From assembly GCA_964225135.1 (NCBI GenBank), contig CAXQNQ010000039.1, positions 1 through 10,685 of the forward strand: 10,685 nt of DNA, in the 5' to 3' direction. Made by a program: the position numbers and the translations under genes. Below, one piece after another: positions 7,141 to 10,685 of the stretch. How positions within the stretch are numbered: the first letter of the stretch is position 1; each line of letters begins with the position of its first letter. The notes beneath the pieces were generated by a model that did no database searches, was not told where the DNA came from, and worked only from the letters and a program-made list of their open reading frames with translations. This stretch comes from AM-2324 sp964225135 (lineage in GTDB: Bacteria; Bacteroidota; Bacteroidia; Chitinophagales; Saprospiraceae).

Positions 7141-8811
7141 TTAGTCTTCAAAAACATGTGTAGCATAGTTATATCCTAAACGATCGTAATCTGCTCGAAC
7201 ATCCTGTAATCTGATCTTAAAATCTTCGTAATCCTTCTTGTCGGTATTCGTCCAAAGTGCTTCTGAAATAGCAGTCATTCGAGGTAACAACATATACCAA
7301 GCTTGCTCCTCCGTACCGATATACTCGGTCCATAAATTAGCTTGACCTCCTAGGATATAATTCTTTTTATCTGCCGCTAGTGACTCCGGCATTGGATCAA
7401 AAACATAGACTTTCTCCACAGGCAAAAAACCACCAATGGCCAGCGGTTCATTAGCACGATCTTCAGATTGATAGTAATCAAAATAACAATGAGAGGTCGG
7501 AGACATAACCACGGTATGCCCTTGTTCCGCAGCCTCAATTCCACCCTGCGTTCCACGCCAAGACATAACACTCGCATTGGGGGCTAAACCACCCTCTAAA
7601 ATCTCATCCCAGCCTATAATTTGTTTACCTTTTGAATTAACAAACTGCTCCACCCGTGTAATGAAGTAACTCTGCAACTCATGCTCATCCTTCAATCCTT
7701 CGTCCTGAATTCTTTTTTGGCAATACTGGCATCTTTTCCAATTACCTTTAGGACATTCGTCTCCACCGATATGAATGAGTTCCGCAGGAAATAATTCCAT
7801 GACCTCGGTCAACACATTTTCTACAAAAGAAAAGGTCCCCTCTTTCCCTGCACAATACACATCGTCAAATACACCCCAAGTCTCTTGCACAATCTTTTCT
7901 TGCCCATCCGCTTGCAAGGCAACTGATGCCTCAGACATCATACCATTGTTAACTTGAGTGGGTTCAGTTGGGAAGCAGCTCAAGCTCGGATAAGCAGCAA
8001 TGGCTGCGCTACTATGCCCTGGAAGTTCAATTTCTGGAATAACTGTAATATGTCTATCCGCAGCATAAGCTACCACTTCTTTTACCTCTTCTTGAGTGTA
8101 GTATCCCCCATATCGTTTCTCATCATTACGCTCACCAGGGTAATGCCCGACAATGGTCCCATTACGCCAAGCTCCCACATTAGTCAGTTCTGGATACATC
8201 TTGATCTCAATACGCCAACCCTGATCCTCCGTCAAATGCCAATGAAAGGTATTCATCTTATGCATGGCCATAACATCTAGGTATCGTTTTATAAAATCTA
8301 CTGAAAAGAAATGCCTACAAACATCTAAATGCATACCCCTATATCCGTAAACGGGTTCATCTACTATTCGTCCTGATGGAACAACGATTGCTTCATCCAA
8401 GCTCGCATCTTTTCGAGTTAACTGCATTAAAGACTGTAGGCCCCAAAAGACAGCACGTTCACTAGCACCAACAAGTTGTATTTTATCTGGATGAATGTCT
8501 AAAGTATAAGACTCTAGATTAGACGAATCTGCCTCAACACGCATTTGGATTTGACCCCCAGGACGCTGCCCTAACGCTACATCATATTGCTCCTTGAATA
8601 TTGCACTTAACCAATCTACTTCCTCCTTTAAATCTGCCGGTGCATCAATTTTTACTTGATCGGACCATACAAACAATCCATCCATTGGCTCCAAAGATTG
8701 TACTTGCGGAATGATAGCGTAATCTGTTGGATTATTGGAATACTGGGCATATTCGTTATAACATGAACTCCAAAACAAGAGCCCTAAAAGGAATGGTATA
8801 TATCTATACAT
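7141..8811 (-). CDS. Lipoprotein beta-N-acetylhexosaminidase (GH20)
   Basis: A 556-aa exo-glycosidase that should remove terminal beta-linked GlcNAc or GalNAc from glycans, chitin oligomers or peptidoglycan fragments by substrate-assisted catalysis. The leader FLLGLLFWSSC (7-17) is a plausible lipoprotein signal with acylated C17, though W at -3 makes the lipobox non-ideal. Residues about 30-150 form the GH20b domain. The GH20 barrel begins at GYRGMHLDVCRHFF (156-169), continues with HWHLTEDQGWR (190-200), and carries the catalytic pair D351-E352 in HIGGDE (347-352). IIGWDEILEGGLAP (398-411), MSWRG (416-420) and ANLWTEY (491-497) are further subsite blocks. Length and motif set are complete, so activity is likely. 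A perfect inverted repeat sits in its leader immediately before the ATG. The gene stands alone between 61- and 71-base gaps. Confidence 0.95.
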   Translation of the reverse strand: MYRYIPFLLGLLFWSSCYNEYAQYSNNPTDYAIIPQVQSLEPMDGLFVWSDQVKIDAPADLKEEVDWLSAIFKEQYDVALGQRPGGQIQMRVEADSSNLESYTLDIHPDKIQLVGASERAVFWGLQSLMQLTRKDASLDEAIVVPSGRIVDEPVYGYRGMHLDVCRHFFSVDFIKRYLDVMAMHKMNTFHWHLTEDQGWRIEIKMYPELTNVGAWRNGTIVGHYPGERNDEKRYGGYYTQEEVKEVVAYAADRHITVIPEIELPGHSSAAIAAYPSLSCFPTEPTQVNNGMMSEASVALQADGQEKIVQETWGVFDDVYCAGKEGTFSFVENVLTEVMELFPAELIHIGGDECPKGNWKRCQYCQKRIQDEGLKDEHELQSYFITRVEQFVNSKGKQIIGWDEILEGGLAPNASVMSWRGTQGGIEAAEQGHTVVMSPTSHCYFDYYQSEDRANEPLAIGGFLPVEKVYVFDPMPESLAADKKNYILGGQANLWTEYIGTEEQAWYMLLPRMTAISEALWTNTDKKDYEDFKIRLQDVRADYDRLGYNYATHVFED

Positions 8812-8815
8812 AAGC

Positions 8816-8844
8816 GTGGTTTTATTCTAAAATAATAAAACCAC
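8816..8844 (-). promoter_or_regulatory. Perfect 11-bp inverted repeat before the hexosaminidase start
   Basis: GTGGTTTTATT (8816-8826) and AATAAAACCAC (8834-8844) are exact reverse complements separated by seven bases. The repeat ends four bases before the ATG at 8811, so in the minus-strand mRNA a hairpin would sit over the ribosome-loading region. It could be an operator for a dimeric regulator, a translation-controlling hairpin, or a terminator for the upstream gene. No T-tract follows on the minus strand, which argues against the last. Confidence 0.5.
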
Positions 8845-8882
8845 TCCATAAAGTATATGAAATAAAGCGACTTACGAACCCT

Positions 8883-9644
8883 CTAATACTGCTCCCAACC
8901 TTCTTGTGCAGCCTTTTGCTTCTTCCCTTGCTTTTTATTGTAGCGTCTAAATGAAGCACGGATACCAATAAAAGAGAGATATATCACTCCAAGCCAACCA
9001 AAAACAAGCACAATTAAAGCTAGCGCCTCAGATCCATTACAAGCCAATGAACAAGACAATGCTCCAATGAATGCACCAATAACAAAAGCACCAATTAAAA
9101 TCAACAGAGTTAATACAATAGCCTTCCACAACTCTTCATTTTGATTAGATGCCTTGAATTCTTTTTGAAGTAATCGTGCTTCTTTCTTAATCTGTTTTTT
9201 GAAAGCACGATACTCTTTGACCATAGGGAACACATCAACCTTCTGCTTCCATTTTTCTTTGAATGTCTTGGGCTTATATACCACTTGCTGAGCATAAGCA
9301 GGCTCTTCATTTAATTTCGGTGCCCCACTCAAAAAGCCATTAAATAAAGTAGCTAATAGTAAAAATCCTAAAAAGCTAAGTATGAAATCCATCCGTTTCC
9401 TTTGCCAAAAAGAATACTTAATAAAATGGATTTTAGCATATTTACTTGGATAGATCAACAGGGAAAAAACAGCTAAGCCGGCCAATATATATTTTACCGA
9501 CCCGGGGATTTCTACCTCATAAAGAAAGGCCAATAATCCTAAGGCCATACCTAATATACAAAGGATTGCATTCAGCAAAATTAATATTAAACGAGTTAAG
9601 GCTGGATGATCTTTACCCCAATAAGAAATTGCTCTAGCACGCAT
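8883..9644 (-). CDS. Hypothetical membrane protein with a basic cytoplasmic-type loop
   Basis: A 253-aa protein of no named family I can identify. Five hydrophobic segments are predicted near 17-41, 50-66, 86-107, 174-196 and 206-229. Between segments three and four lies a long charged stretch (about 124-170) rich in lysine, including KTFKEKWKQK and FKKQIKKEARLLQKEF, likely helical and possibly coiled coil. The fourth segment ends in CSLACNGSEALAL (198-210), and the fifth runs into FIGIRASFRRY. I recall similar Cys-containing transmembrane endings from uncharacterised Bacteroidetes membrane proteins, but no function is attached to them. The C-terminus is again strongly basic (KKQGKKQK). ATG at 9644, with 61 bases separating it from the upstream cupin gene. 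It is probably an inner-membrane protein. Confidence 0.8.
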   Translation of the reverse strand: MRARAISYWGKDHPALTRLILILLNAILCILGMALGLLAFLYEVEIPGSVKYILAGLAVFSLLIYPSKYAKIHFIKYSFWQRKRMDFILSFLGFLLLATLFNGFLSGAPKLNEEPAYAQQVVYKPKTFKEKWKQKVDVFPMVKEYRAFKKQIKKEARLLQKEFKASNQNEELWKAIVLTLLILIGAFVIGAFIGALSCSLACNGSEALALIVLVFGWLGVIYLSFIGIRASFRRYNKKQGKKQKAAQEGWEQY

Positions 9645-9705
9645 AAAGATTGGTTTTAGTTATACTTATTAATGAAAAGGTACGAAATATTAGCATAAAG
9701 GTTGT

Positions 9706-10083
9706 TTAAATCCAATCTTGAACATCTACGGTCCGTTTATCTTCCACCTCTCCAGTATGTTTTGTTGCTTTAGGTTCAAATAACAGATTAAACACTACTT
9801 CACCGCCCTTGGTCCAGGGTCTATGTTCTACACCTTTGGGAACAATAATGATTTCGCCAGCTTTGATTTCAGCCGTAGTACCATCCCTAAAATCCATATA
9901 CAAGGTCCCCTTAAACACCATAAATAACTCGTCTTCTTCCGCATGACTGTGCCAAACAAAATCATCCTTCAGCTTACAAAGTTTCACATACTGCCCATTG
10001 AGTTCCCCTATGATATGTGGGGTCCACTGCTTGTCAAACAAAGCAAATTTTTCCATGATATTAATTGGCTTAATCGATTCCAT
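9706..10083 (-). CDS. Metal-binding cupin-domain protein
   Basis: A 125-aa single-domain cupin. Both motifs are textbook: H45-x-H47 followed by E52 and G59 (motif 1), and GEIIIVPKGVEH (76-87) with H87 (motif 2). The full 3-His/1-Glu metal site is therefore present. The remaining conserved block FEPKATKHTG (102-111) is typical of a common small cupin family of unknown substrate. I chose the ATG at 10083; an in-frame TTG at 10104 would add seven residues and overlap the upstream gene's stop, but homologues as I recall them begin near ME-IKPINIM. It follows the PLP decarboxylase gene by 11 bases and is probably in the same transcript, so it may act on, or sense, a related small molecule. That link is inference. 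Confidence 0.88.
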   Translation of the reverse strand: MESIKPINIMEKFALFDKQWTPHIIGELNGQYVKLCKLKDDFVWHSHAEEDELFMVFKGTLYMDFRDGTTAEIKAGEIIIVPKGVEHRPWTKGGEVVFNLLFEPKATKHTGEVEDKRTVDVQDWI

Positions 10084-10094
10084 AGATTTTATTT

Positions 10095-10685
10095 TTAAGT
10101 CCAAAATTTAAAAATATCTGTCAAATTCTCCCGCTTTTTCAATACCTGTACTTTTCCATTGCTAATACCCAGTACAACTGGCATTCTGCGAGAGTTATAT
10201 CTAGACCACATACTCAGGGTATATGCCCCAATATCATGAATCAATAACAAATCGCCCGCCTCCACTTTTGGCAATGACACAGATCGACCAATAAAATCTC
10301 CTCCAAAACAAAGTGGACCAGCGATACTGTATGATTGTTCTACGCCTGACTTAGGATTCCCCTTCTTATCCAAAACAGAAAAAGTATGGGGCCAATCTTG
10401 AGGCAAGTAGGCTGTCCTTAACATGAAGTCTGCGCCCAAGTGGCCAATCAAAACGTGCTCATCCCCCGATTCCTTTACATATTCTACCCGACTGACTGCA
10501 ACTCCTGCATTGGCAAAAACAAATCGACCAAACTCAGTCATCAACTGAATAGATCCATCGAATAATAATGGACAGGCTTGAGCCAAGGCAGATGCATACT
10601 GTTTAAGCTGAGGCGCTTGCTGTTCAGGCAAATAGGAAACAGGGAAGCCACCCCCAATATCGAAGAAATCCAATGTTTGCTTTTG
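10095..10685 (-). CDS. Partial fold-type III PLP decarboxylase (LysA/ornithine decarboxylase superfamily)
   Basis: The C-terminal 196 residues of a gene that enters from the right edge; the first visible codons read QKQTLDFFDIGGGFPV. The DIGGGFP glycine loop binds the PLP phosphate. EFGRFVFANAG (about residues 48-58) matches the EPGR block. GPLCFGGD carries the catalytic cysteine contributed to the partner active site, and IGAYTLSMWSRYN matches the GAYxxS tyrosine block near the C-terminus. The enzyme should decarboxylate a basic or diamino acid such as meso-diaminopimelate or ornithine. The residue after the catalytic Cys is Phe (CFGGD), where canonical LysA usually has Glu or Asp (CESGD), so this is probably a divergent paralogue rather than the lysine-pathway enzyme. 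The PLP lysine lies outside the window. A cupin gene follows 11 bases later. Confidence 0.88.
   Translation of the reverse strand, partial: QKQTLDFFDIGGGFPVSYLPEQQAPQLKQYASALAQACPLLFDGSIQLMTEFGRFVFANAGVAVSRVEYVKESGDEHVLIGHLGADFMLRTAYLPQDWPHTFSVLDKKGNPKSGVEQSYSIAGPLCFGGDFIGRSVSLPKVEAGDLLLIHDIGAYTLSMWSRYNSRRMPVVLGISNGKVQVLKKRENLTDIFKFWT

Noticed and set aside
7141..8811. Classical polysaccharide utilisation locus around the hexosaminidase
   Set aside because: No SusC/SusD homologue, sugar transporter or hybrid two-component regulator is present in the window.
9706..10104. A longer cupin gene starting at TTG 10104
   Set aside because: The start would overlap the decarboxylase stop and add a Lys-rich heptad not expected in the family; the ATG at 10083 is the better start.
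1..10685. tRNA genes, CRISPR arrays, insertion sequences or prophage genes
   Set aside because: No cloverleaf-like sequence, spaced direct repeats, terminal inverted repeats with a transposase, or phage proteins could be seen, and nearly all the sequence is taken by minus-strand genes.

Overview
The window looks like part of a Bacteroidota chromosome. Supporting signs are the protein families (S9A prolyl oligopeptidase, a Bacteroidetes-type lipoprotein GH20 hexosaminidase, a DUF4892-like/OmpA protein, secreted proteins cut after short hydrophobic leaders ending in Q or C), AT-rich gaps and weak Shine-Dalgarno signals. The exact lineage cannot be fixed; a marine group such as the Saprospiria is a guess. 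Every supported gene lies on the minus strand, so transcription runs right to left. No gap between genes exceeds about 115 bases. I see no tRNA, rRNA, CRISPR, transposase or phage gene.

Layout in transcription order (high to low coordinates). (1) 10685-9706: the C-terminal part of a fold-type III PLP decarboxylase of the LysA/ODC superfamily, then a canonical cupin 11 bases later. (2) 9644-8883: an unrecognised membrane protein with five predicted membrane segments. (3) 8811-7141: a lipoprotein beta-N-acetylhexosaminidase (GH20), preceded by a perfect 11-bp inverted repeat ending four bases before its ATG. (4) 7079-6231: a secreted DUF4892-like plus OmpA-domain protein. (5) 6130-4948: a PAPS-type sulfotransferase and a GNAT acetyltransferase 16 bases apart, followed after 21 bases by a large secreted prolyl oligopeptidase (4926-2755) that is clearly AT-richer than its neighbours. 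(6) 2639-822: a tight operon of a secreted phosphodiester glycosidase (NAGPA family, TTG start), a cupin lacking the usual metal histidines, and an RluE-like 23S rRNA pseudouridine synthase. (7) 757-1: a partial protein with seven membrane segments whose last visible residues resemble the start of a GH2 beta-galactosidase.

The products are mostly envelope or secreted enzymes (glycosidases, a peptidase, a peptidoglycan-binding OmpA protein) mixed with small housekeeping enzymes. There is no SusC/SusD pair, so this is not a classical polysaccharide utilisation locus. The most unusual items are the apparent membrane-domain/GH2 fusion at the left edge, the palindrome in the hexosaminidase leader, and a 20-bp element conserved at 18 positions and set 22-23 bases upstream of two different secreted-protein genes (2662-2681 and 7103-7122). 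I did not find a convincing new multi-gene defence or biosynthetic system.
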